Below, piece by piece: positions 21,601 through 32,425 of a DNA stretch of 64,000 nucleotides. Below the pieces are notes generated by a model. That model saw only the letters and a program-made list of their open reading frames with translations. It searched no databases and had not been told where the DNA came from. The first letter of the stretch is position 1. The number at the start of each line of letters is the position of its first letter. Position numbers and translations under genes: made by a program. The stretch is from Ipomoea triloba (taxonomy: Eukaryota > Streptophyta > Magnoliopsida > Solanales > Convolvulaceae): positions 12,492,530-12,556,529 of the forward strand of contig NC_044917.1 in the NCBI RefSeq assembly GCF_003576645.1, written 5' to 3'.

Positions 21601-22110
21601 AGTTTAGTCCCTGAAGGACCAATTCCGCCACTTTATTAAGTAACATATTGGTGGCAGAAATAGTCCCCGATGGACTAAAATTGTCACTTCATGCATACCT
21701 AGCTTAGGTGTTAAAGATTGTCACACATATAACTCAAGAACTAAGTTTGTACCACGGGTGTAACTGGAGAACCAAAAATGCAATTTTCCCTAAAGACGGG
21801 TGGAATATACCGTCTAAGTATTAGTTTAGTCTTTTAGTTGGGATGGAGTTAATGTGTTATGTCTCAAATAAAAGTGTAAGCTGATAGTTGGAGTGCACAT
21901 TTATTATATATATATATATATATATATATATTATGGTCAATATCTTGAATATGCAAAATGGTTCTCCAAGTTTGTTTACACAAAATTCTGATTTTCTTGC
22001 AGGTGCTACAATCTTTCTTTGGCTATGAGCCTTATCCTGGCTTCCATGCCAAAGTCAAAGCAAAGATAGATGCTGACATTAAAGAGTGGAAAGAAAAGAA
22101 AATTTCTTGA
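18691..22110 (+). CDS. MPO1-like (DUF962/YGL010w-like) ER membrane protein, four exons
   Basis: Exons 18691-19029, 21217-21279, 21386-21457 and 22003-22110, all with GT-AG introns in phase 0, give a 193-aa protein. Start: the ATG at 18691 follows AAAG and begins the conserved MGLLDLEKHFAFYGAYHSNP. Several hydrophobic segments follow (about residues 24-45, 60-75 and 85-110), then exon 2 with QFIGHGMFE, exon 3 with KRAPALLDNLTQALLMAPFF, and exon 4 with FFGYEPYPGFH and a lysine-rich tail. Family knowledge: yeast Mpo1 is an ER, iron-dependent dioxygenase that shortens 2-hydroxy fatty acids by alpha-oxidation in phytosphingosine breakdown. The histidines in HFAFYGAYH and IGHG, thought to bind iron, are present here. 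All family blocks are intact and length is normal, so it is probably functional. Intron 1 (2.2 kb) holds several MITE remnants. Confidence 0.93.
19094..19262. repeat. MITE remnant in intron 1 (TTTGGTAAATAGCTGTTAG family)
   Basis: Shares GTTTGGTAAATAGCTGTTAG, AGTTGATAGCATTAGC, TTTGGTAAATTAGTTGTTA and AAGCTAACTATGTT with the longer copy at 20808-21112. Its interior is deleted. Confidence 0.6.
19720..19862 (+). repeat. SINE-like tail repeat in intron 1
   Basis: GAGATTCAAACCCATGAC resembles a B-box (GGTTCRANNCC type). It is followed by TTGGCATGGGATTGGC, GATACCAAATTGAAGG, CCATCTCAACTAAAAGTCTA and TTTATATATTATATGTTTAACAC. It is the most complete member of the repeat also seen at 11996-12215. Confidence 0.45.
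20808..21112. repeat. MITE in intron 1, GTAAATAGCTGTTAGCTGATT family
   Basis: Starts GATGTTTGGTAAATAGCTG, contains AAAAAGCTGATTGAAAAGCTG and TTTAGAGCAATAAGCTATTG, and ends AGCTAACTATGTTACCAAGC. An inverted relative lies at 35874-36340. The termini resemble hAT-type MITEs; the TSD is not certain. Confidence 0.55.
21497..21790. mobile_element. Foldback MITE in intron 3
   Basis: The perfect terminal repeat GGGAAAATTGCATTTTTGG pairs with CCAAAAATGCAATTTTCCC. The next 30 bp also pair (TTCTCCAGT / ACTGGAGAA, GTGGTACAGACTTAG / CTAAGTTTGTACCAC). The interior has AAAGTGGCGAGTTTAGTCCC, shared with the 32.8-35.1 kb palindromes. Its 294 bp lie between exons 3 and 4 of the MPO1-like gene. Confidence 0.8.
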
Positions 22111-23131
22111 GTAGAAAAATGGTATATTGGTGAGAATATACCATTCTGCTGTTTCTGTAAATGAAATAACAAAGTAGGATCAGGGTCAAAATCGAATTGT
22201 ACTAACAGATCTTGATATACTGCTTCTTTCATATTGTGTTTCCTTGAGAATTTCTTATTTCATTCCAACCATAAAGGGAATACAGATTGTGTAGACCATC
22301 AGGAAGTGAAGTTAAATAATCCTTTTTAGGGCAAAATGACTTTTTTTTTTAAAGATAAAATGATCTTTGGTCAAATAAATAAATAATACTCTTTGTGATT
22401 GATCATTTGATTGTGCACTCTTGTCCTTTAAAAGAGGTTAGAGTTCGAATTCTCTCTTGTATGATATATATATATATATTAAATTTTAATTCAATTCTTA
22501 TTTACAATCAAACAAAATAACTTTTTTTTATTGAACCTATTACAACTATCAAGTATTTGATTCTAATTCAAAATTTGAACCAAAGGTCTTCTATATAATT
22601 ACATATATTTATTAATTATGTATTTGTTTATTTATTTTAATTTCAACTCTTATTTAGTATCAATAAATAAATTTCATTCACTTAAACAAATTACAATTAC
22701 GAGAATTAACTTCACATATTGGGACTAGAAAATCCAATGGGCAAAATGGCCAATCAGTAGCTTGGAGTAGGCGATCTGGTAATCTAGTATAGCTAATTAG
22801 CTATGAGGCTTACATATGAAACAGGAGTCTGTTAGGATTTTTTGTCTTTGTACAAAACAAAAAGCAGAAAGTGACAATGGAATCATAATCAGTGGGCCCT
22901 GGACTTTGATGACTACTTTCATGCTAGTTTGCCTTGTTCTAATTAATGATTTCTATTGGGTTGATACTAAAGTTGCAACTTTCCTTTGCATCAATTGTTA
23001 TCTATATTATATGGATCATGATTCATATGCACTACTCACATCATATACAATTTTTAATATATTAAATATTTATCTTTTATATATTGAATGTTCATTTTCT
23101 AAAGGTACATTATTTGTGTATGTATACTAAA
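22111..23131. other. 3' UTR and intergenic sequence
   Basis: The first part should be the 3' UTR of the MPO1-like gene. A B-box-like motif (GAGTTCGAATTCTCTC near 22442) with downstream TA repeats suggests a SINE remnant. An open frame at 22816-23130 has no recognisable domain. Confidence 0.4.
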
Positions 23132-23655
23132 TGGGTTAATACCCAATATAGTCCCGACTATAGTGGTTTTACTCAATTTAGTCCTAAATGACTTTGTGTG
23201 CTTAATTTAGTTCTAAATGACTTTGTGTGCTCAATTTAGTCATCGACTTTGAATGTTTTACCCAATTTAGTCCTTTGTTAAAAATTATGTTAGTAGACGG
23301 TTAGAAATAGGGTCCTAATGATAATTTATCATCCTTCATCTCATTTGGGATGATTCTTTCTTCTTCACCTTATTAAGATCCACGCAGAAATGTAAATCTT
23401 CGTACCCAAATATTTATTTATGCTGTATTTATTTATTTAGTGTTGAAGTTGATTTGGTACGAAGATTTGCATTTCTACGTGGATCTTAATAAGGGGGAGA
23501 AGAAAGAATCATCCCAAATGGGATGAAGGATAAAAAATTATCATTAGGACCATATTTCTAATCGTCAACTAATAAAATTTTTAACAAAGGACATTGTGTA
23601 AGACAATCAAAATCGATGACTAAATTGAGCAAACAAAAGTCATTTAGGATTTGAT
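23132..23655. mobile_element. Foldback MITE (TTTAGTCC type)
   Basis: Arms of about 230 bp pair around position 23435. Left blocks GGGATGATTCTTTCTTCT, AAGATCCACG and TTCGTACC pair with right GGTACGAAG, CGTGGATCTT and AGAAGAAAGAATCATCCC. The outer part has TCAATTTAGTCATCGACTTT, matched by the right-hand AAATCGATGACTAAATTGAG. The left end is extended by a small internal duplication (CTAAATGACTTTGTGTGCT twice). No coding content. Confidence 0.8.
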
Positions 23656-23708
23656 AGGGATAATTCCCCGACCTACTCTCTCAGTCTACCTTTACTCCCG
23701 GTCTATTT

Positions 23709-24607
23709 TCATAGGCCGACCTTCATTCCAGGTCTGTTTGCACTAACCGGTCCGTGGTACGTGGCCGACCTTGGCTGATCGGTAGCACCGGAGCCCCTTG
23801 GGATCTTTCGCCTAAGAGCTCTTTTAGGCCGGGTAGTCCGGTCTTCCCAAGGTACTTGCCTTGTTATACACTCCGCGATGAGCTCATCATGGCGAATTTC
23901 ATAAGCTTTTGCCAACTCAAAAGCCATCGCAATTGTCTTAGGTTTAGCCATTAATAATTCCCGCCGCAAGTGTGGCTTTAGGCCTCCCACGACATAAGAA
24001 ATTAATTGTGGCTCAGAGGCCCAGTTAACTTGCTTAATAGCTTCTCAAACATAGCTTGGAAATCGCCCACTGTTCTGGTTTGCGTCAACTTCAATTCGTC
24101 AAGTCTGCTAAGGGATCCTCGAATTGCATCATGTTGAACATTTGCTCTACCTTTTCCCCAGAAGTCATGCGATCCGTAGAGCATGCGATTTCGCTTCATC
24201 CAACGAAACCATTCAGATGCGTCCCCCTCTAAATAGAACCCTGCAATCTGCAGTCTTTGTGGTTTTGGAGTTTGGTGAAAATTGAAATACTCTTGGATGT
24301 TGAAAATCCAACATTGTGGATCTGTCCCGTCAAACTTTGGTACGTTTATCCGCATGCTGCTGGGTTTCATGGCCATCAGTACTTCGTCAGTTAGGCTTCC
24401 CTCCTTATCTCGGTTCGTTGTTAGGTCGCCATTGTCATCCTTCTTAGCCAATGAGGTTTTAGCTCCAGCTTCTGTTCGTGCAGGTGCTTTACCTTTGTCG
24501 GCACCAACTTGCCATTTAGCTTCTATCGCAGCCATGAAAGTGAGTAATTGGTCCTTCCATTGGCTTTGAAGCCTTACTTCCTGCGCAGCCATGAGTTCTT
24601 CAATCAT
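23709..24607 (-). pseudogene. Ty3/gypsy gag remnant
   Basis: The minus-strand frame 24607-24002 (201 aa) has an N-terminal Q/K-rich part. Then comes the gypsy gag core: MRINVPKFDGTDPQCWIFNI, EYFNFHQTP, RLQIAGFYLEGDASEWFRWM, GSLSRLDELKLTQTRTVGDF and FEKLLSKLTG. A frameshift near 24000 leads to GGLKPHLRRELLMAKPKTIA and FELAKAYEIRHDEL (23990-23709), the end of the retrotransposon gag domain. No zinc knuckle, protease or RT follows, since the sequence stops at the neighbouring foldback element. It is a truncated, frameshifted gag. Confidence 0.88.
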
Positions 24608-25300
24608 TTGCTACATGCATTGCATTGATATTTGGTTGGTTTGTGAATTTGACACCCTTTTTTTGTGGCAAAAAATGCTCTCAACGAGAGTACCAAATTG
24701 ATGTGACCGCCCCGCGGAAGTATCGAGTTGTCCGAGAAAAGAACATAAACTCCCAAGAATTCAAGAAGAGAAGAGAGAACAATTCTATTTCATTCATGTT
24801 TAGAACTCATTATTACAGCTGATTTAATACTAAAAATAAATAATGTTAAATAACTAAGATGGCAGTGCCTGTAACAAGCTAACGCTTATTACTCACCACA
24901 AAGTCAGAATAATGCACAGGCAATTTGCGCATTCTTTGCGGCCCTTTGTTAACAAGTTGTTACTCCTCTACGTCCACAGTATGTTGACTTTGGCTTTGCA
25001 TGGTTGTATAAAGAGAACATCAATGTTTTTTTTTTGGTTAAAACAAGCAACAAACAATTTGCCGAACACTAAGCTTATATAGGGGATGGAGAAATAAATA
25101 ACATTAACCCATGTCATTATTACTAGTTTAAAATCCAGTCTGTAACCTTCAACCCATTAACTTGAAAATTAATTCTAGAATTAAAATTGGAATTAATTCG
25201 TAATAACTTTCGAAGATTCATTATTAAATATTCTAGAACGGTACTTCGAAGAATAGTTCGAGCAATATTCACGGAGGGTAAAGATTACGTAAAAGCATCC
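24608..25300 (-). repeat. Leader, primer-binding site and LTR part of the gypsy remnant
   Basis: On the minus strand, upstream of gag, TTTGGTACTCTCGTTGAGAG (about 24677-24696) resembles a gypsy primer-binding region. It lies just after a sequence ending GGTCACA, so the LTR edge is placed at 24702. The LTR would run to higher coordinates through 24702 to about 25300. Its far end and TSD were not found. A TTCGAAG/TTCTAGAA-rich stretch lies at 25208-25260. Confidence 0.45.
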
Positions 25301-25375
25301 CGCGTACATGAGTCAAGCCTTTTCAGGCTCTTGGGATTTGATTTCCACCCCTACCCCAACCGCCCCCTACCCCCC

Positions 25376-25437
25376 GCGAGAGAGAGACAAGAGAGAGAGG
25401 GAGGGAGAGAGAGGGGGAGAGAGAGAGAGAGATAGAG
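25376..25437. repeat. GA-rich microsatellite
   Basis: GAGAGAGACAAGAGAGAGAG, continuing as GGGA/GAGA units to GATAGAGAG. It is low complexity; frames read through it are artefacts. Confidence 0.9.
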
Positions 25438-26090
25438 AGTCTATATGTTATATAATTCAGGTTCCTTCTAAAAGGCTCTTGTATATATAGTGGTACAAAT
25501 CCACTTCCCAAACCAATGTTGGACAAATGCTTTTTCAAAGCCTTTCCACCTCCATTTTCTAACTCAAATGAGTACTTTGAGAGGTGAACCTTTGGGTGTT
25601 TGAGTAATTAAAAGAATTGAGTTAAAAACAAGGTTCTTTCCCTTAAGTTGTGGTCTAAAAAGCTTTTCCATACCTGCTCCGGTTCATAGCCAAGGTAAAG
25701 GCAAAGACAACACATCATTGATCCCTTGTATATGACTTGTTCATTTGATGATTGTGAGTTTATGATTTTCATTATTTGACACTCATTCTTGTGTCCATTC
25801 TTGCATATTTCTTTGTATTTTTTTAGGACAAGAAATAATTATAGTGTAGAAATTGTGATGAGTGCCAAACTATACTACTTTTTGGAGGAATTTATTGGCT
25901 AATTTGGGATTCAATATGTTTAATCCGTGCTTTTTTTTTTTTGGCAGCTGTTTAATCCGTGCTTAAAATGCCTAGAAATGTGATAAATTGTGTTGAAGGA
26001 CTAACTTTGGGGCATTTCTGTGTTTTGAAGGAAAATATGGCAAATTTAAAGGCAATTAAGAAAAAATGGAGTAAAAATAGGACGGAAGCA
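25438..26090. other. Unassigned intergenic sequence
   Basis: A TGTTTAATCCGTGCTT segment occurs twice (25917 and 25949) around a T-run. No gene or clear element was found. Confidence 0.4.
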
Positions 26091-26945
26091 AAATCTCTGT
26101 TGTTATGAGCTACATTACGCTCGTACCAGGGTTTATAGCGTTCATGATCAGAAAGACCACCTCTGCTATTACAATTACCATTATTCTTATAACAAGGGCT
26201 CGTAACGAGAAACATTAGAAAGTCATCTCCACTACTAAGAGCATGTATTACACGTGTAACCATAGTCCACGCTTATAACAAGGGCTCGTAATGGAAGGCA
26301 TCCACAAGTCATTTTTGCTGGTACAAGGCACATTACGCTCGTAACGGACCTTATAACGCAGCCTGTCCAACAACTTAAGTCCAAGGTTATAAATAGAGGG
26401 TGTTGGAACCATTTGGAGTATTAGATTAGGCATTAAGATAGAATTAAGATTTTTAGATTAGAAAAGATAATTTCCTTTCATGTTCTTTGATAGATTCATT
26501 TCAATTTCCAATTTCAATTCGAAGTTTCATTTACAAATTTTCTCTAGATTCAAGTTAATTTCTACTTTGGAAGCAAGCAAGGATTGAAGACTTTCATTTG
26601 CAATTTCACTTCAAATTAGCTAATTCAATTCCAATTTTACTTTTGTGATTGTTTTCTTTGATCTATTATCTTGTGTTTGCTATGGATTATGTTTTTGATC
26701 TTGAATCTATTGTCATTTCTATCTTCAATATGTGTGAGTAAATATCTTAGGAGGGGGATAGAGGGATATAGATTAGGATTTCGGAGATGTGATCTTGAAT
26801 TGGATGATGAGTAGGCGATATGAGACTTGATTTGGATGATGTTTTAAAAAAAAAATTAAGGAAGCCCAAATTTTATTAAGAAGCAAATCATTACAAAGGC
26901 GTGCAATATAATCAGTGTAGATTATTATTTGATTCAGGTAATTTA
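26091..26945 (+). repeat. LTR-like promoter segment with ATTACGCTCGTAAC repeats
   Basis: Variants of CATTACGCTCGTAAC, TATAACAAGGGCTCGTAACG and TATAACGC recur at about 26113, 26136, 26198, 26272 and 26333. A TATA box, GTTATAAATAGAGG, follows at 26386-26399. This arrangement, with short repeated dyads just upstream of a TATA box, matches that in the solo LTR at 5155-6503. No LTR boundaries or TSD were identified, and a solo LTR is only inferred. Confidence 0.45.
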
Positions 26946-27314
26946 TGTTGGTCCCGGATGAGCAAGCTATAAAGTCTAGAAGGGGGGTTGAATAGACTTT
27001 ATCAAATTTTCGATTCTAACTCAAAGTGAGCTGAAAAGAATTAAGGAAATAAATTTCCTTGCAGCGGAAGTCTCAAGCTTGCGTAAAATAATGATTGTAG
27101 CGTTTTGTAAATTGTGTGCTCGTGTGAATAAGAGTTATGGGGTTAGTTGCACAATAATAAAAATAACAGTAAAGTAAAGTGCAAGAGAGGAATTTAAGTG
27201 GTTCGGCCAACGCAGCCTACATCCACTGTTCTCCTTTCACTCCAAGGAGCAAATCCACTATGTATTATCACCAATACAAAGTCTGGACAGAAGCAACCCG
27301 CTTCTTCCCTTCTT

Positions 27315-29987
27315 GACAATCCTTGAGATAGAAAACAGCCGCACCGTATTCCTATCCTTCACTGCCTGACAATCCTTGAGATAGCGAATGGCCGCACCGT
27401 CCACCTATCCTTCACTGCCTACTCAAAACTTCCCTTCGAAAGTTGGTGTTGTTGTGTTTGTGCTGGACTAGTAAAAGAATCAAAGTGATTCTTTTATCTT
27501 TTAAGCTTAGAATATGCACACTGGATTTTTATGTCTTGAAGCTGAGCTTTTCCTCTCTTTTCTGTATGTGCATTCAGTGTCTCGTATTCCCCCTTGGTAT
27601 TCACTCTTTTTTTTCTTTTCTTCTAAGCCTTGGGGTTTTATATTTGGGAAGAAATATTCCCGTTGCTAATTTGACCGTTTGGCAGCAGTCCAAATCTGCC
27701 AAACAACCCACATTAATTTTTGTCTCCTTCACGTGCTTAGTGGAGTTGATAAAATATTTCCTTGTTCAAGTCTCCATACTTTACCCGTTGAAGCTCCACC
27801 TTAATTTGTATCCCATGTGCTAGCTTGATCTGAAATCCCACTTGAAGTCTTCCATAAAATATTCCACTCCCTTAATTCCCGTATGGTGTCTTGCATGTTG
27901 ATAAGAAACTTTGTCTTCATGCTTGATTTAATATTCTTTCCACTATCTTGAGCCCATCTTTCTTGAATAAAATATTCATGCCCATTCTCCATCTTTAACT
28001 TTCTCCTGACCACTTTGAATTTTATTTGAACTCTTTCAAATAAAATATTGTCACCCATATTACCTTTTCCTATGTGACAACTTCAAAGTGTATAATTAAT
28101 TCCTTAGTTGAATCTTGAACTAGCTTGAAGTCATACCTCTCGCAACTTCTTCTTCCAAAAGTCTTCTTGCTAGAATAATACTCATTGAACCAATTTCATC
28201 TGAGTATTTTTCGTGATTACTGTAGCAATAGTACTATTTACCTCTCGAGTACTGTAGCAATTTACTGTAGCATCGAGTTTTCATCCCTTGTGATCTCTCG
28301 AACTCTCTTCGAAGACCTCTCGACTTCTCGAAGTCACTATAGCAATAGTACTGTAGCAGATCACTGTAGCGATTCACTGTAGCATCGCGTTTTTTATCTC
28401 TCGCGGATGACTTGATCTCTCGAGGATCTCTCGAACTTCTCTTGATCTCTCGAAGGTGTTGTAGCAAAATCACTGTAGCATCGCACTGTAGCAAAAGCAC
28501 TATTGAAGATCACTGTAGTAATTCACTGTAGCATCGCGTTTTCATCCCTTGTGATCTCTCGAACTCTCGATCTATCTCTCGAACTCTCGATCTCTCGAAG
28601 TCACTGTAGCATCTCTCGAAGTACTGTAGCAGCGCGAACTTGATTTCTTGNGACAATCCTTGAGATAGAAGATAGCCGCACCGTCTTCCTATCCTTCACT
28701 GCCTGACAATCCTTGAGATAGCGAATGGCCGCACCGTCCACCTATCCTTCACTGCCTACTCAAAACTTCCCTTCGAAAGTTGGTGTTGTTGTGTTTGTGC
28801 TGGACTAGTAAAAGAATCAAAGTGATTCTTTTATCTTTTAAGCTTAGAATATGCACACTGGATTTTTATGTCTTGAAGCTGAGCTTTTCCTCTCTTTTCT
28901 GTATGTGCATTCAGTGTCTCGTATTCCCCCTTGGTATTCACTCTTTTTTTTCTTTTCTTCTAAGCCTTGGGGTTTTATATTTGGGAAGAAATATTCCCGT
29001 TGCTAATTTGACCGTTTGGCAGCAGTCCAAATCTGCCAAACAACCCACATTAATTTTTGTCTCCTTCACGTGCTTAGTGGAGTTGATAAAATATTTCCTT
29101 GTTCAAGTCTCCATACTTTACCCGTTGAAGCTCCACCTTAATTTGTATCCCATGTGCTAGCTTGATCTGAAATCCCACTTGAAGTCTTCCATAAAATATT
29201 CCACTCCCTTAATTCCCGTATGGTGTCTTGCATGTTGATAAGAAACTTTGTCTTCATGCTTGATTTAATATTCTTTCCACTATCTTGAGCCCATCTTTCT
29301 TGAATAAAATATTCATGCCCATTCTCCATCTTTAACTTTCTCCTGACCACTTTGAATTTTATTTGAACTCTTTCAAATAAAATATTGTCACCCATATTAC
29401 CTTTTCCTATGTGACAACTTCAAAGTGTATAATTAATTCCTTAGTTGAATCTTGAACTAGCTTGAAGTCATACCTCTCGCAACTTCTTCTTCCAAAAGTC
29501 TTCTTGCTAGAATAATACTCATTGAACCAATTTCATCTGAGTATTTTTCGTGATTACTGTAGCAATAGTACTATTTACCTCTCGAGTACTGTAGCAATTT
29601 ACTGTAGCATCGAGTTTTCATCCCTTGTGATCTCTCGAACTCTCTTCGAAGACCTCTCGACTTCTCGAAGTCACTATAGCAATAGTACTGTAGCAGATCA
29701 CTGTAGCGATTCACTGTAGCATCGCGTTTTTTATCTCTCGCGGATGACTTGATCTCTCGAGGATCTCTCGAACTTCTCTTGATCTCTCGAAGGTGTTGTA
29801 GCAAAATCACTGTAGCATCGCACTGTAGCAAAAGCACTATTGAAGATCACTGTAGTAATTCACTGTAGCATCGCGTTTTCATCCCTTGTGATCTCTCGAA
29901 CTCTCGATCTATCTCTCGAACTCTCGATCTCTCGAAGTCACTGTAGCATCTCTCGAAGTACTGTAGCAGCGCGAACTTGATTTCTTG
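27315..29987. repeat. 1337-bp tandem duplication joined at a single N
   Basis: 27315-28650 and 28652-29987 are the same sequence at a fixed offset of 1337 bases. The only differences I noticed are in the first ~35 bases (AAAACAGCC versus AAGATAGCC, TATTCC versus CTTCC). The copies meet at an unresolved base (28651). The identity of the long frames at 27443/28780 and 27801/29138 reflects this copy. It is most likely an assembly overlap left unmerged. Confidence 0.9.
28205..28645. repeat. CTGTAGC / CTCTCGA motif cluster
   Basis: About a dozen (T)ACTGTAGCA units alternate with many CTCTCGAA and CTCGA units in roughly 440 bp (repeated at 29542-29982 by the duplication, and continuing to 30230). 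The spacing is irregular. It lies inside the solo LTR and is another case of short-motif amplification in an LTR. Confidence 0.75.
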
Positions 29988-30479
29988 CAACCATTTTAAT
30001 CTACCTCTCACGAGTACTTTGGCTTTCCAATCCACCTCTCGTGAGTTATATCCTTCTTCTATGACATCCAAACTCCTTTCCCATCCACCTCTCGTGGATT
30101 ATTGTCTTCTTCTTCGGCCTCAAAACTTCGTTCAAAAGTGCTTCATGCGAATGGTACTGTAGCACCTCTCGAAGTCACTGTAGCGGTTTACTGAACCTTA
30201 CTGTAGCAGTTTACTGAACTTGATGTTTCTTCGTTTTCTTCTTTTGGAGACTAATTATTACAAATAATTTCTAACACATTTTTGGTATCATCAAAACCTA
30301 ATAACAAATATTCCCAACAATTTACATTTTTTTTTTTGCACATTTGACTATGCTTAAATGTTTTCTATGAATCCCTAATTATTTTTCAAAATTTTTGTTT
30401 ATATTAGGTTTTGACATATAATGAAAAGAAAAACTATACCTTACTTGAATTGGAAAAGTTGCTCAGTACATAGAGTTAA

Positions 30480-32288
30480 GTTGCTTACTATTGCTTTAAA
30501 ATTGATTATTGTGTGAGAAATTGCCGTTGATTGTGATGCTTTTAAGGAAGAGCATGAAACTTTGGTTAAGAAATTAACTTATGAACAAAAACATGTTTAC
30601 AACACTATACTTGATGATGTTGAGTCTTTTGGAGGTGGATTCTATTTTGTGTATAGTTATGGAGGAATAGGTAAAACTTTTGTTTGGAGGATGTTGGCAT
30701 CAACTATACATCCTAGCAGTCACATTATTGTGCTAAATGTTGCTTCAAGTGGTATTGCTTCTCTTCTTATGCTAGGTGGTAGGATTCGCCATTCCCATTT
30801 ATATAATTGAAGATTCAACAAGTAACATCTCACAGGGTAGTGATCTTGTTGAGTTTATTATAAAGTACAAACTGATCATTTGGGATGAGACGCCTATGAT
30901 GCATAAACACTGCTTTGAAGTGTTAGATCAAACGATGAGGGATTTGTTAAGGTTTACAAATCCCTTGAGTTCAAGTATGACATTTGAAGGAAAAACAGTA
31001 ATTCTTGGTGGGAATTTTTGACAAATATTATATGTGATTCCAAAGGGGATAAGATAAGATATTGTTGCAACAAGCATCAACTCTTCTTATCTATGAAATA
31101 GTAGTTAAGTTCTAAGATTGACTAAGAATATAATCTAAGATTACAGAGATTGGATAATGTGGATAATTTTGGAGAAGTTGATACTTTTGCAAAGTAGATA
31201 GCTGCTATAGGTGATGGTGAGATTGGTGGAGTAAATGATGGTTATGTAGAGATATGAATTCAAGAAGACAATGTATTAAAGTCACAAGGTGATCCAATTG
31301 AATCAATTGTTAATATCACATTCCCTGTGTTTTATTTTGGAACTTGTGATCTGGAATATCTAAATGGTCGGGCTATTATGGCACCAACACTGAATTTAGT
31401 TAATGAAATTAATGACTATATGAGTAGCTTAAATATGGTAGACGGAAGAACATATTTTAGTTCTGACACTATTTGTCATTCTAATTTGGGTACAAATACA
31501 TTATCTGAGTTGCACACCCCAAAGTTCCTAAATGGATTGAGATGCTTAGGTGTTCTTTGGCTCTAAAAGTTGGCTCTCTATTGTTGCTATTATCAAACAT
31601 AAATCACTCTTTTGGGTTGTGCAATGGCACGAAATTGGTGATTACTAGATGTAAAGTATTATGTGGACCATGGTCAATACTATTCTATGTAGACTATAAA
31701 AAAATATAGTTTTAATATACTAAAAGTACATTATTTGTGTACTGAATGTACATTATACACAATAATGTACTTTTAGTACTCAAATAATCTACTTTTTCTA
31801 AATACAATATGCATTTTTAATATACTAAAAGTACATTATTTGTGTACTGAATGTATATTATTTGATAGTATACAAAATAATGTGCTTTCAGTACTCAAAT
31901 AATGTAATTTTTATTTGTGATCCACACAAAAATGATTGATTACTAGATTAGTAGATCATGCTGTTGAAACGAGAATGTTGTCTAGAAATAGTGTGGGTAC
32001 AAGCTAAGGGTGTTAGTTTCTCAATTGTAATTGACACCGTCAAATCCTAAGTTGTTATTAAAGTTCCAAAGGATACAATTCCACTAACGTTGTCTAATGC
32101 AATGACGATAATTAAAAGTCAAGGGCAAAGTCTTCCTAATGTTGGTTTGTTTTTTAAGAAACCATTTTTTATATATTGACGACTATATGTAGCTCTATCT
32201 AGAGTTAGCAACCCCAAAAGTCTTAAAATAGTTATTTCCAATGAGAATGGAGACAATTGTTCTTCAACCACAAATATTGTATACAAGG

Positions 32289-32290
<2 letters not shown>
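30480..32290 (+). pseudogene. Helitron PIF1-like helicase remnant
   Basis: In order and with frameshifts: EEHETLVKKLTYEQKHVYNT, the Walker A region YGGIGKTFVWRMLAS, VLNVASSGIASLL and GGRIRHSH (30562-30807). After a frameshift come GSDLVEFIIKYKLIIWDETP (Walker B), MMHKHCFEVLDQTMRDLLRF and TVILGGNF, then a stop at 31019. Next are FGTCDLEYLNGRAIMAPTLN and VNEINDY (31345-31419), HTPKFLNGLRC, CNGTKLVITR, then MTIIKSQGQSLPNVG and LYVALSRVSNPKSLKIV (to about 32290). These are the conserved blocks of the plant Helitron helicase C-terminal half. Multiple stops, shifts and an inserted MITE (31655-31945) show it is dead. The Rep nuclease half is not present in the window. Confidence 0.9.
31655..31945. 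mobile_element. MITE of the TGGACCATGGTC/TGTACATT family
   Basis: Interrupts the helicase frame between VITR and the following LVDH block. The motif TGATTACTAGA occurs at both edges (about 31641 and 31938), consistent with a target duplication. The interior has GTGTACTGAATGTACATTAT twice and GTGGACCATGGTC, shared with 58130-58940 and 59766-59977. Confidence 0.6.

Positions 32291-32324
<34 letters not shown>
32286..32324. repeat. Poly-T run
   Basis: About 37 consecutive T residues just after the helicase C-terminal block. Confidence 0.9.
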
Positions 32325-32325
<1 letters not shown>

Positions 32326-32425
32326 AAACACTCAATTCTTTACAAGGAAGTATTTTAATAATTTGTAACTCTAATTTGTAAATTGTTGTTTTTGAATTTA
32401 GGCCTTTTGTAAAATATTTATTGAT

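Larger units (their letters stand above)
26946..30319 (-). mobile_element. Solo LTR with 5-bp TSD, enlarged by an internal duplication
   Basis: The ends are TGTTGG on the left and CCAACA on the right, flanked by ATTTA on both sides (26941-26945 and 30320-30324), a perfect 5-bp TSD. On the minus strand it starts TGTTGGGAATATTTG..GTTTTGATGATACC, a beginning that I associate with plant copia LTRs. Near the left end lie GAAGGGGGGTTGAATAG and GTGGTTCGGCCAACGCAGCC, also common in plant LTRs. No internal retroelement genes are present. Without the 1337-bp duplication across the N at 28651, the LTR would be about 2.04 kb. It inserted just upstream of the Helitron helicase remnant. Confidence 0.85.

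Noticed and set aside
22816..23130. A 104-aa plus-strand frame after the MPO1-like gene
   Set aside because: Hydrophobic and AT-driven composition with no family signature; probably chance.
27443..29395. Frames of 126 and 85 aa repeated identically
   Set aside because: They lie inside a solo LTR and repeat only because of the 1337-bp duplication.
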